From Niabella sp. (lineage in GTDB: Bacteria > Bacteroidota > Bacteroidia > Chitinophagales > Chitinophagaceae), in NCBI GenBank assembly GCA_017744715.1, contig JAGIAT010000004.1, positions 434,001 to 498,000 of the forward strand: DNA of 64,000 bases, written 5' to 3'. The first letter of the stretch is position 1, and each line of letters begins with the position of its first letter. The notes under the pieces are model-generated. The model was not told the origin of the DNA, did not search any database, and was given only the letters and a program-made list of their open reading frames with translations. The position numbers and the translations under genes are program-made. Shown piece by piece: positions 38,897 to 46,763 of the stretch.

Positions 38897-38924
38897 AGCA
38901 GGTCCGGGTGTTCCCGGACCTGCT
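38897..38924 (-). terminator. Strong hairpin after the surface-protein gene
   Basis: 12-bp perfect stem AGCAGGTCCGGG/CCCGGACCTGCT with loop TGTT, 60 bases past the stop at 38984. The T-run after it on the minus strand is weak (TTCTT). Confidence 0.65.
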
Positions 38925-38983
38925 CAATATTTCCGGAATCAGCTGTTTACTGAGTTCCGGTTTCCAAACTGCAATAAAGGTGT

Positions 38984-39994
38984 TTATTCTGCAACCACTT
39001 TTACCACTTTTGAATAATTTACGGTAGTGCCGTCTTTATTCACCTGGCCGATTCTTACAAAGGTGGTCGGATACTGATCCAGTTTATCCAGGTCCCGGTC
39101 TTCTTTGCGGCAACCGATACCTATGGTGATCAGCAATACCAGAGAGCCCAGCATCGCTCCTTTTCTGGCACGTTTTGCCGAAACAACCACGGAGATCACC
39201 AGCAGCGCCATGATGGCCAGCTGCAGCGGGGAAAAACCAAACTTAGCCGCTATTTCCTGCCAGCTCTTGCTGTAGGTGTATTTGATCTGCTCGCTGGAAT
39301 TGCCATCGGCCGCCTGGGTGCTTACCTGATCAATTTCAACAAATGTTTCGCCGTCTTTAGATGCCTCGATGATAAAGGATTTATTGTTCTTTTCGGAGAA
39401 GGTTTCCCAGTCAACCTTCAGTTTTCCGCCGGTAAAGCTGGCACTGGTAAATCCGAAAGCCACGGGCAATGCGCCGTCGGTATAGGTGTAGGCAGAAACG
39501 TTGTCATTAACCTGGTCGGCATTTCCCCCGATACCAGGCTGCACATTTACATTGGCCCCATTTCCGGTTTTCGCTTGTGCCTCTGCTGGTGTAGACGCCT
39601 GAATAAAAACTACATCGATGATAACAGGGCCGCCAACCGGGTTCATAACATCTGTTGACGCGGGTATGATTTTATTTTGAACGCCTGTGATTGTTTTTGT
39701 ACCTGCATTATAGGTCCAGTCGAAATAGTCTGCACCAGCTCCTGTTATCTGCGGTACACCAGCATTTAGCACCGGAGCCAGTCTATTCAGGGTTACTTTT
39801 ATACTTGTGCTGGTGGGTACCATTCCTAACTGGCCATCTCCAAGGTTCTGAAAATTGAAACTGAATTTTCCCGGGCCATTTAGCAGACCGGGAGCTGGCG
39901 TTACTGTAGCCCCCACAACGGCAGGATCGGCTGTTTGAGCAGAAACCGCATTTAATAGGGCCAACGCAAGGACAAGGGTGTAGATTTTTTTCAT
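38984..39994 (-). CDS. Secreted protein with membrane-spanning C-terminus, function unknown
   Basis: 336 residues from ATG 39994 (MKKIYTLVLALALLNAVSAQ signal peptide; alternative ATG 40018). Residues 20-180 form an extracellular beta-rich part. Then DGALPVAFGFTSASFTGGKL and ETFSEKNNKSFIIEASKDGE match the module that usually precedes type IX sorting domains in Bacteroidota. Instead of such a domain the chain has two hydrophobic spans (LAIMALLVISVVVSAKRARK; MLGSLVLLITIGIGC) and a polar tail of about 40 residues. The second span reads like a lipoprotein signal ending in GIGC. It follows the 1198-residue gene in the same direction. Confidence 0.6.
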   Translation of the reverse strand: MKKIYTLVLALALLNAVSAQTADPAVVGATVTPAPGLLNGPGKFSFNFQNLGDGQLGMVPTSTSIKVTLNRLAPVLNAGVPQITGAGADYFDWTYNAGTKTITGVQNKIIPASTDVMNPVGGPVIIDVVFIQASTPAEAQAKTGNGANVNVQPGIGGNADQVNDNVSAYTYTDGALPVAFGFTSASFTGGKLKVDWETFSEKNNKSFIIEASKDGETFVEIDQVSTQAADGNSSEQIKYTYSKSWQEIAAKFGFSPLQLAIMALLVISVVVSAKRARKGAMLGSLVLLITIGIGCRKEDRDLDKLDQYPTTFVRIGQVNKDGTTVNYSKVVKVVAE

Positions 39995-40073
39995 ATTAAA
40001 TTCATTTTTGTTTGTCATCAGCAGGATTTCCCTGCACACTGTTGAATGGATCTTTTAAAACTTCTATATTCTA

Positions 40074-43000
40074 TTACTGATTACTGTACTGAATGGTTTC
40101 CGTATCGCTATTGTTGCCGGCCGCGGAATCTCCTCCGGAACCTCCGAAAATATTTACGATAATGTTATCTGTTCCGGAAGCGCTTCCCCCGTTGAAGACG
40201 GCGGTGCAACCAAAGGCCGAAGCAGCTAATCCTGCAATCACGGTCTTAGCATTGGTACCTCCCAGTTTAAACACATGGTTCAGCTGACCAGCATCCAGGC
40301 CCATATATGTCCAGTCTGCATTCTGTACCGGCTGCCCGGAGATCGTGGTCAATGCAGGTGCATATGGATCCAATGTATAGTTTGGAGATTTGGGAATACG
40401 TACGTAAACGGCTGATCCGTTGGTAGGTGTATTATTCACCGTATATACAACGATTCTTAAGCTTACCGTTTGCGTTCCGGTTACCTGCGATGGCTCTGCG
40501 GCTACACTCAGCGACAAATCCACACCGGAAGCTGCAGTATACACATACAGGGTTGCAGTTGCGCTATTGCCTTTATCATCTTGAATCTCGTAGGCAAACC
40601 GTGCGGTACCGCTGAAGCCTGCTTTGGGTGTAAAGGTATATGCTCCATTTGGACCTACAGTAAACGCACCAAATGTTGGGTCGGTAACCGTTTGCTGGGT
40701 CACCGTTTGTACATCGCCTGCATCCGGATCGATATCATTGTCTTTTACATTTCCGGATACTGCAACACCCGCTTTTGTCATTGCAAAATCATCTGTCGCT
40801 GTGATGGTATTTAAAGTTGCAGGTTTTACTTCTACAATCACAAAGGCATAACCGCAAAGATTGGTACCCGGCGTTTCACATACTTTGTATACAACGGTAT
40901 CCCTACCTATAAAGCCTTCTGCGGGGGTGTACTGGAGTTTGTTGCCAGCCATGGTAGCCGTACCATTAGAGCCCTGCTTAAATACTTCCGGGGTACCCAG
41001 GGTACCTCCCTGGTTGCCGGCATGATCGTTCAGCAGTATATCCACTGTAACAGGAGCCCCTGCGTTGGTGGCGGCAATATCCGTATTCGCAATGGGCGGG
41101 TTGGTTGTAATGGACGGATCTGTAACATTAATGGTAAGATTTTGTGCTTCGGTATTGGTTCCGCTGGTAACCGTAATACTGTAGCTGTAGGAACCGGGAG
41201 CGGTAGCAACAAAAGTATAATTGCCGCTTCCATCGGCGTTCAGCGTAAGCGTTCCACCCGAAGGATTGGGCAGACCATCCGCGCCATTTACAGCCACTGC
41301 ATCGCTGTAGGTTGTGCCTGCAGGAACTTTATCGTTGGTAGCCACAGAACCGCTTACGGGTTTATTCACTATGGTATAGTTGATATCCGGGTTCGTTTTT
41401 AAAACCGAACAGTTAAGTCCTGGTGTGCCTGGCACTACATAACGGGTATCGATAGCGGCCCCAAATACGTCCAGGGTACGGGGAAGTCCTACATCTACCA
41501 GTCCGCCTGCAGAGATCTGGATCTCATCAAAATTTTGCGTGGTGATGAAACCAACGGTTCTGATACCATGATCATTCCCAAGGAGCGGCAGCAGGGCTGT
41601 TAATCCAAGGAGCTGAGCCCCGGTCTTTGTTTCCACCTGCTGTGCCACGCCATTTGCATCTCTTTTATAAGTGGTGATCCGAATCATCTTCAGCAGGTTT
41701 GCCAGCACCAGCGGGCTGTTGCCATTTTCCCGTACAAGGAATCCGGCAAATACCCCGGCAGGGAAAACAGAGTTACCTGCAGCCACAGCAACAGAACCTT
41801 GCGCCGCCACGTTGCCTACAAGCTGTATGCGTGTAAAGTCTGTAAGAGAAGGCGTAACCACATTCCAGGGATCGATTACCGCATTCACGGCGCTCACCGC
41901 ACCGGAGAAACCGGTCTTGGTTCCATCAACCACCACATCAAAACCATTTTGCCCGGATGTAAGCACGGTAGTCGTATTACAAGGCAGCGGTTTGAGACAA
42001 CTGTTATCCTGCATTACAAAATCATATATTTTCATAGTGCCCAGCACATTTGCGCCCACTGTTTTATTTACGATCATCTTCACCTCATCAAACTGAGTGG
42101 CAGCAATGATGCCCACAGGAAGGCGTGAAGACTGACCCAGAAGGCCGGTAGATACACCCGCCAGTAATGCACTTCCTGAGGTAGACTGAACAACCGTGCC
42201 GTTATTGAGCAACTGGATGGTTATTAATCCAGCTACATTTACATCGAGCAAAGTGGGCAGTTCAATATCAAAGCCCGCATAGGTACCCTTGGGATATTTA
42301 TTCAATGCATCTTTTACAGCTACCGAGTGTGCTGTAAGCGCCGCAATGGTAAAATCCATTGTGGCAAAAGTAGCCGCGTTACCATCTATAATATTATCGT
42401 AAGAAGCTGAAGTGCTCAGGAGGTTCAGGTTTACAGCTCCTGAAACACCGGTATTTGCTGCATCAATATAAAGGGGTTTGGCAACGGATGAAACGCGGGT
42501 AAGTGTATTACACACGAGGGGGGCACCCGCACAGAACTGCTTGATAACAGCGGAGTATACCGATGTAGTACCAAGATCCACATTTAAAGGCTGGGTAATG
42601 GTATAACGAATTTCATCAAATTCCTGTGTGGTTACAAAACCAATCGTAGACCTGCTGCTACCCGATAAGAGCGGTGCAGAAAGCAACAACTGGCTACCTG
42701 TCCGGCTCTCTTTTTGTACACCATCCAGGTAGGTGGTAATAGTGGAATTAGAGAGCAAACCGAGTTCCGCCAGGGAACCGTTGGATACTTCAACGCCGGC
42801 AAAATACCCTCCGGGATGACTGATAGCACCCGGGGCGCCTGCCTCTTTTACCGAAACATACGCTGAGGTCAATACCCCAACCGGCAGCCGGATCGTTGTT
42901 GCATTATTGGTATTGGCATCTACTACGTTACCCGGATCTGAAAAGATACTTCCTAACAGGCTTACAGTTGCAACGCCGGTAGTACCGGTAAGTACCGTAG

Positions 43001-43670
43001 CAGGATAAGCGTTTTGTACCAACGGCGTTGTTGTATTACAAACGGGAACGGGTCCTGCCTGGGGACGCAGCAACTCTGCATAATAGACACTTCTCGAAGT
43101 AGCCACTCCCACTACATTAAAGGTGATCCGCACCTTGTCGAATGCAGATTGCTTTGTAATAAAACCAACTTTTGTCTTTCCTCCACCTAATAGTGAAACG
43201 GCGAGTACCGAACCATCTGCTGTGTAACTCTCTTTTTCCACTCCTCCGAGGTAGGTGGTAACGGTAACGGTATTACTAAGATCCAGCACACCAAAATCAT
43301 CAATTACAAAACCAGCGTAGGACCCTACGGGATATACATCGGAGCCTGTTGCGTTGGGGTCATTTACCTCTAACCAGGCCTGGGTTAAACTACCCAGGGA
43401 TACCACGCTGGTCCAGGTAGCCTTATTGGTCAGATCCGCATCGATAGCATTAGCCGCCGGACTTGTCCATCCGTGAACCAATATCACACCACTGCTGTTT
43501 TGCGTAGTAAGTGCCCTGCCGCCGGTATTGACCAGGGGAGTAAACTGGTTTACCGGTACAGAGGACGCCTGTCCGTAAGCATTGGAGCCATTGGCTAAAA
43601 TAATTGCTAATAGTAAGACGCATAAAGCAGCCTTTTTAAGTACAATTTCAAGAGGTTGATTGGTTCTCAT
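40074..43670 (-). CDS. Large repetitive surface protein with four internal repeats and Ig-like C-terminal domains
   Basis: 1198 residues with a signal peptide (AALCVLLLAIILANGSNAYG). Four repeats of about 180 residues (roughly 40-205, 210-385, 388-565, 567-745). Each begins near a CNTxT motif (in copies 2-4), has a P-x-G-x-YAGF-like strand, a TTYLxGVxKE-like strand, and a closing I-GF-T-Q-FDE(I/V) block. Then follow Ig/cadherin-like repeats: NPPIANTDIAATNAGAPVTV, TATDDFAMTKAGVAVSGNVK (VxxNDxD pattern), and a last DUF11-like domain (VDLSLSVAAEPSQVTGTQTV). It ends without a recognisable sorting domain. Probably a cell-surface or exported adhesin-like protein. It is followed by the 336-residue gene. 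Confidence 0.75.
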   Translation of the reverse strand: MRTNQPLEIVLKKAALCVLLLAIILANGSNAYGQASSVPVNQFTPLVNTGGRALTTQNSSGVILVHGWTSPAANAIDADLTNKATWTSVVSLGSLTQAWLEVNDPNATGSDVYPVGSYAGFVIDDFGVLDLSNTVTVTTYLGGVEKESYTADGSVLAVSLLGGGKTKVGFITKQSAFDKVRITFNVVGVATSRSVYYAELLRPQAGPVPVCNTTTPLVQNAYPATVLTGTTGVATVSLLGSIFSDPGNVVDANTNNATTIRLPVGVLTSAYVSVKEAGAPGAISHPGGYFAGVEVSNGSLAELGLLSNSTITTYLDGVQKESRTGSQLLLSAPLLSGSSRSTIGFVTTQEFDEIRYTITQPLNVDLGTTSVYSAVIKQFCAGAPLVCNTLTRVSSVAKPLYIDAANTGVSGAVNLNLLSTSASYDNIIDGNAATFATMDFTIAALTAHSVAVKDALNKYPKGTYAGFDIELPTLLDVNVAGLITIQLLNNGTVVQSTSGSALLAGVSTGLLGQSSRLPVGIIAATQFDEVKMIVNKTVGANVLGTMKIYDFVMQDNSCLKPLPCNTTTVLTSGQNGFDVVVDGTKTGFSGAVSAVNAVIDPWNVVTPSLTDFTRIQLVGNVAAQGSVAVAAGNSVFPAGVFAGFLVRENGNSPLVLANLLKMIRITTYKRDANGVAQQVETKTGAQLLGLTALLPLLGNDHGIRTVGFITTQNFDEIQISAGGLVDVGLPRTLDVFGAAIDTRYVVPGTPGLNCSVLKTNPDINYTIVNKPVSGSVATNDKVPAGTTYSDAVAVNGADGLPNPSGGTLTLNADGSGNYTFVATAPGSYSYSITVTSGTNTEAQNLTINVTDPSITTNPPIANTDIAATNAGAPVTVDILLNDHAGNQGGTLGTPEVFKQGSNGTATMAGNKLQYTPAEGFIGRDTVVYKVCETPGTNLCGYAFVIVEVKPATLNTITATDDFAMTKAGVAVSGNVKDNDIDPDAGDVQTVTQQTVTDPTFGAFTVGPNGAYTFTPKAGFSGTARFAYEIQDDKGNSATATLYVYTAASGVDLSLSVAAEPSQVTGTQTVSLRIVVYTVNNTPTNGSAVYVRIPKSPNYTLDPYAPALTTISGQPVQNADWTYMGLDAGQLNHVFKLGGTNAKTVIAGLAASAFGCTAVFNGGSASGTDNIIVNIFGGSGGDSAAGNNSDTETIQYSNQ

Positions 43671-44162
43671 AATAGATATATTTTATACTCCCGGGCAACA
43701 CAAAGACCGGGTATCTTTTAAATACAAAAACACCATACAATGCTGTCCGGGCGCATAATACAGCACATCACCTCCCAGGGTGACATACAGATCACTTTGC
43801 CTGATACAGCACATTACTTGGCAGCCCTGGTAACAGGACATAGCCGTAAATTGATATGTCGACTCTATGTATTCACGTTAGCCGGTTTTGAGTAATCCAA
43901 AAACACAGCGCTTTGGTGCACACATTCACAAAACCTGATGAAGAATAACATTTACTAAAGGGCCTTCTTCACTTGAGCTATCACAGTGTGGAAAATTTAG
44001 TAGTTTTTTAATAGTTAAAGTAGGTTTACAATGCAATAGCTGGAAGTAAAGATAAACTTCCAAATGTCAATAAACCAAATTTTGTTAAATTTTTTTTTAT
44101 GAATATCTTTTTCATTATATTTAGAAAACACCATCCTTTAACCAATGCTAAAATGTTAATCT
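43671..44162. promoter_or_regulatory. Divergent intergenic region with a repeated ATACAGCACAT
   Basis: About 490 bases between the large surface-protein gene (minus) and the HhH gene (plus). ATACAGCACAT occurs at 43758-43768 and 43804-43814, and TGCTGT/ACAGCA at 43741-43765 forms an inverted pair. No gene. The element may be regulatory, but no protein is implied. Confidence 0.35.
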
Positions 44163-45110
44163 ATGAACGCGTACTTGCGATTTTCAAAAAAAGAGTTAGC
44201 GGGTTTACTGCTATTCATTATTGTAATACTGCTTTTTGCTGTACAGCCTTTTATTCATACCACAGCAAATCACAAGCGGCCGGATGCCGCTTCAGGAGCG
44301 GCTTTCAGCAAGATCATCAGTACATTTGAAGCTGCTGAAAATCATGACAAGCCGGATGAGATGCGGTCATCATCCAATACCTATTCTTATTCAAAACGGG
44401 TATATGCTTCCTCCACAAAAAGTACACTTTTTAAATTTGATCCGAACACGCTGGATGCAGCAGGCTGGCTGCAACTGGGATTGCGGGAACGCACCGTACA
44501 AACCATTATCCGCTACCGGAATAAAGGAGGCCGCTTCCGGAAGCCGGACGACCTGCAGAAAATTTATGGATTGCACAGGGATGAATTTGAACGGATCAAA
44601 CCTTATGTGGTTCTGTCCACCCTTCCCTACCAGGTTGTTGATGCTACACCTGCTTTTTCAGCGGCCCGCAAAACGTTTATGCGTTCAGCACTGCAACCGA
44701 TCGATATTAACACAGCCGATACTACTGCTTATAAAGCCCTTTATGGTATTGGCAGCCGGCTGGCTGCAAGGATCGTTCATTACCGTGAAAAACTGGGCGG
44801 CTTTTACAATATCGGGCAGGTGGGAGAAACCTATGGTGTTCCGGATTCGACCTTTCAGAAAATAAAGCCGCTGTTGCTTTTAAAAAATCCGGAGCTCCGT
44901 AAGCTCAACATCAATACGGCCTCCTATGAAGAATTGAATGCACATCCCTATATCAGCAGCAAGCTGGCCTACCTGGTTGTTAAGCACCGAAAAATCGCTC
45001 CCATTGCTTCCACAGAAGCATTGCAAGCCCTGGTAGCCCAAACCAATGATGTGTTTGAGAAGCTGGAACCGTATATCCAGTTAAACGCCACTGAGGCGCT
45101 GAAACACTAA
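44163..45110 (+). CDS. Helix-hairpin-helix (ComEA-like) protein with one membrane span
   Basis: 315 residues. An N-terminal span (LAGLLLFIIVILLFAVQPFI) anchors it. Three HhH repeats follow: FRKPDDLQKIYGLHRDEFER, then LQPIDINTADTTAYKALYGI with GSRLAARIVHYREKLGGF, then LRKLNINTASYEELNAHPYI with KLAYLVVKHRK. This is the Bacteroidota ComEA-like type, thought to bind DNA at the envelope. The last seven residues (ATEALKH) are encoded by the first unit of the repeat array that starts at 45087, so the normal end may have been replaced. Confidence 0.8.
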   Translation: MNAYLRFSKKELAGLLLFIIVILLFAVQPFIHTTANHKRPDAASGAAFSKIISTFEAAENHDKPDEMRSSSNTYSYSKRVYASSTKSTLFKFDPNTLDAAGWLQLGLRERTVQTIIRYRNKGGRFRKPDDLQKIYGLHRDEFERIKPYVVLSTLPYQVVDATPAFSAARKTFMRSALQPIDINTADTTAYKALYGIGSRLAARIVHYREKLGGFYNIGQVGETYGVPDSTFQKIKPLLLLKNPELRKLNINTASYEELNAHPYISSKLAYLVVKHRKIAPIASTEALQALVAQTNDVFEKLEPYIQLNATEALKH

Positions 45111-45459
45111 AGATTTAGAACGCTCCAAATAGCAACTCTAAAAAATAAATCAGCGCTTCTGCGTTTCTGTGGCAAACAAAAGCCACTGAGGCGCTGAAAC
45201 ACCAAAGGTTTAGAACGCTCCAAATAGCAACCCGAAAAAATCAGCGCCTCAGTGTTTCTGCGGCAAACAAAAAGCCACTGAGGCGCTGAAACACCAAAGG
45301 CTTAGAGCGCTTCAAATAGCAACCCGAAAAAATCAGCGCTTCTGTGTTTCTGCGGCAAACAAACGCCACTGAGGCACTGAAACACCGAAGGTTTAGAACG
45401 CTTCAAATAGCAACCCGAAAAAATCAGCGCCTCAGTGCTTCTGCGGCAAACAAAAAAAT
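45087..45459. repeat. Left array: four ~90-bp palindromic repeats before the GxxExxY gene
   Basis: Units start at 45087, 45182, 45274 and 45365 (periods 95, 92, 91). Each has a left arm CACTGAGGCGCTGAAACAC, a conserved spacer of about 45 bases (GTTTAGAACGCTCCAAATAG with CAACCCGAAAAAA), and a right arm TCAGCGCCTCAGTGTTTCTG then CGGCAAAC. CACTGAGGCGCTGA and TCAGCGCCTCAGTG are perfect complements, so each unit folds into a long hairpin. Each arm is itself a row of 8-nt subrepeats (CACTGAGG, CGCTGAAA, CACTRAAG). Confidence 0.95.
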
Positions 45460-45465
45460 AACATT

Positions 45466-45864
45466 ATGAACAACAACAACTTTACACCTGAAGCTTACCC
45501 CCTCCAGTGGGAAACCGATATCATCATAAAATATGGTCTTGAGGTTCATAAGATCCTTGGGGCTGGTTTCCTGGAAATCGTTTATAAAGACGCTTTCGAA
45601 TATGAGTTCAGAAAGAACCGCATCCTTTATGAAAGGGAAAGGCAGTACCAAATACAGTATAAGGACATTATTTTGCCGCACTTCTTTCGTGCAGACTTCG
45701 TCCTGTTCAACAGCGTTATTCTTGAAATAAAGGCCAGGGAAGGCAGCATAGCGGACGAAGACCTGGCGCAAACAATCAATTATCTGAAATGCTCCGGATG
45801 CAAAATAGGGTTGATCCTGAACTTTGGGAAAATGCGGCTACAGATCAGGCGGGTGATTTTTTAA
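45466..45864 (+). CDS. GxxExxY protein (PD-(D/E)xK-fold family)
   Basis: 132 residues. The family name motif is GFLEIVY (Gly34, Glu37, Tyr40). A nuclease-like core follows: Asp77 in FRADFVLF and Glu87-Ile-Lys89 in VILEIKA, which match the PD-(D/E)xK pattern, then QTINYLK and LILNFGK. All core residues are intact, so activity is possible, though no function is established for the family that I know of. The ATG follows the fourth repeat by 6 bases and the next repeat begins 5 bases after the TAA, so the gene fills one inter-repeat linker. No separate promoter is visible. Confidence 0.88.
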   Translation: MNNNNFTPEAYPLQWETDIIIKYGLEVHKILGAGFLEIVYKDAFEYEFRKNRILYERERQYQIQYKDIILPHFFRADFVLFNSVILEIKAREGSIADEDLAQTINYLKCSGCKIGLILNFGKMRLQIRRVIF

Positions 45865-45869
45865 TTGAA

Positions 45870-46220
45870 GCCACTGAGGCGCTGAAACACTGAAGGTTTA
45901 GAACGCTCCAAATAACGGCCCTAAAAATCCCCCCCTGTGTTTCTGCGGCAAACAAACGCCACTGAGGCGCTGAAACACTGAAGGTTTAGGCACTCCAAAT
46001 AGCAGCCCTAAAAAATCAGCGCTTCTGTGTTTCTGCGGCAAACAAAAAGCCACTGAGGCGCTGAAACACTAAAGGTTTAGGCACTCCAATAGCAGCCCGA
46101 AAAATTCAGCGCTTCTGTGCTTCTGCGGCAAACAAAAAGCCACTGAGGCACTGAAACACCAAAGGGTTAAGCACTCCAAATAGCGGCCCTAAAAAATCAG
46201 CGCCTCAGTGCTTCTGTGGC
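45870..46220. repeat. Right array: four ~90-bp palindromic repeats after the GxxExxY gene
   Basis: Units start at 45870, 45958, 46049 and 46139 (periods 88, 91, 90), of the same type and orientation as the left array. The first unit has a decayed right arm (CCCCCCTGTGTTTCTGCGGC instead of the full complement) and unit spacers share small variants (GTTTAGGCACTCCAAATAGC). The array ends ten bases before the terminator of the rplKAJL operon. Confidence 0.95.
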
Positions 46221-46229
46221 ATCTTCTCC

Positions 46230-46267
46230 AAAAAAAAGTCCCATAAGATCCGAAGACCTTATGGGAC
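46230..46267 (-). terminator. Rho-independent terminator of rplKAJL
   Basis: 10-bp stem GTCCCATAAG/CTTATGGGAC with a 10-nt loop, followed on the minus strand by T8. It lies 21 bases past the rplL stop, so rpoB is not in this operon. Confidence 0.9.
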
Positions 46268-46287
46268 AAATATGCTTTACAAAAGAA

Positions 46288-46662
46288 TTAAGCTACTTCC
46301 ACTTCAGCACCTGCTTCTTTCAGTTTAGCAGCGATATCTTCAGCTTCAGCTTTAGATACACCTTCTTTTACTGGCTTCGGAGCTCCGTCTACCAGTTCTT
46401 TTGCTTCTTTCAGACCTAAACCAGTCAGATCTTTAACGATCTTAACTACGTTCAATTTAGAAGCACCTGCATTCTTAAGGATTACGTCAAATGCTGTTTT
46501 TTCTTCAGCAGCAGCCGCACCACCTTCGCCACCGCCAGCTACTACTACCGCAGCTGCAGCAGGCTCAATGCCGTACTCAGTCTTTAAAAAATCTGCTAAT
46601 TCCTGTACTTCTTTTACAGTTAAACCTACCAGGCTTTCTGCTAATGTTTTGATATCTGCCAT
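46288..46662 (-). CDS. rplL: 50S ribosomal protein L7/L12
   Basis: 124 residues: N-terminal dimer domain ([20 protein letters not shown]), an Ala/Gly-rich hinge ([20 protein letters not shown]), and the globular C-terminal domain ([20 protein letters not shown]). It forms the ribosome stalk that recruits GTPase factors. Last gene of the rplKAJL unit, terminator directly after it. Confidence 0.98.
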   Translation of the reverse strand: MADIKTLAESLVGLTVKEVQELADFLKTEYGIEPAAAAVVVAGGGEGGAAAAEEKTAFDVILKNAGASKLNVVKIVKDLTGLGLKEAKELVDGAPKPVKEGVSKAEAEDIAAKLKEAGAEVEVA

Positions 46663-46763
46663 TTTGCTTTAATTTTTACCGTCTTCATTCCCGTTACAGG
46701 GTCCGACGGCGGGTTTAAAAAAATTGTTTGTTTATTAAATATAGATCGTAACTATATTAAAAA

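Larger units (their letters stand above)
38535..38983. other. Intergenic region between a surface-protein gene and rpoB
   Basis: About 450 bases. It carries the rpoB -7 box (38680-38687) and the terminator of the upstream surface-protein gene (38897-38924). Small frames inside it have no family resemblance. Confidence 0.6.

Noticed and set aside
41030..41402. Plus-strand frames across the giant surface-protein gene
   Set aside because: They follow the third-base composition of the minus-strand gene and have no start context or similarity.
44099..44329. 76-codon frame starting before the HhH gene
   Set aside because: Out-of-frame overlap with the HhH start and no conserved features.
45424..45771. 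Minus-strand frame opposite the GxxExxY gene
   Set aside because: It is the shadow of the real gene plus part of the repeat, without family resemblance.
45087..46220. CRISPR array
   Set aside because: Units are about 90 bases long with internal palindromes and spacers that are near-identical between units. No unique spacers and no cas genes.
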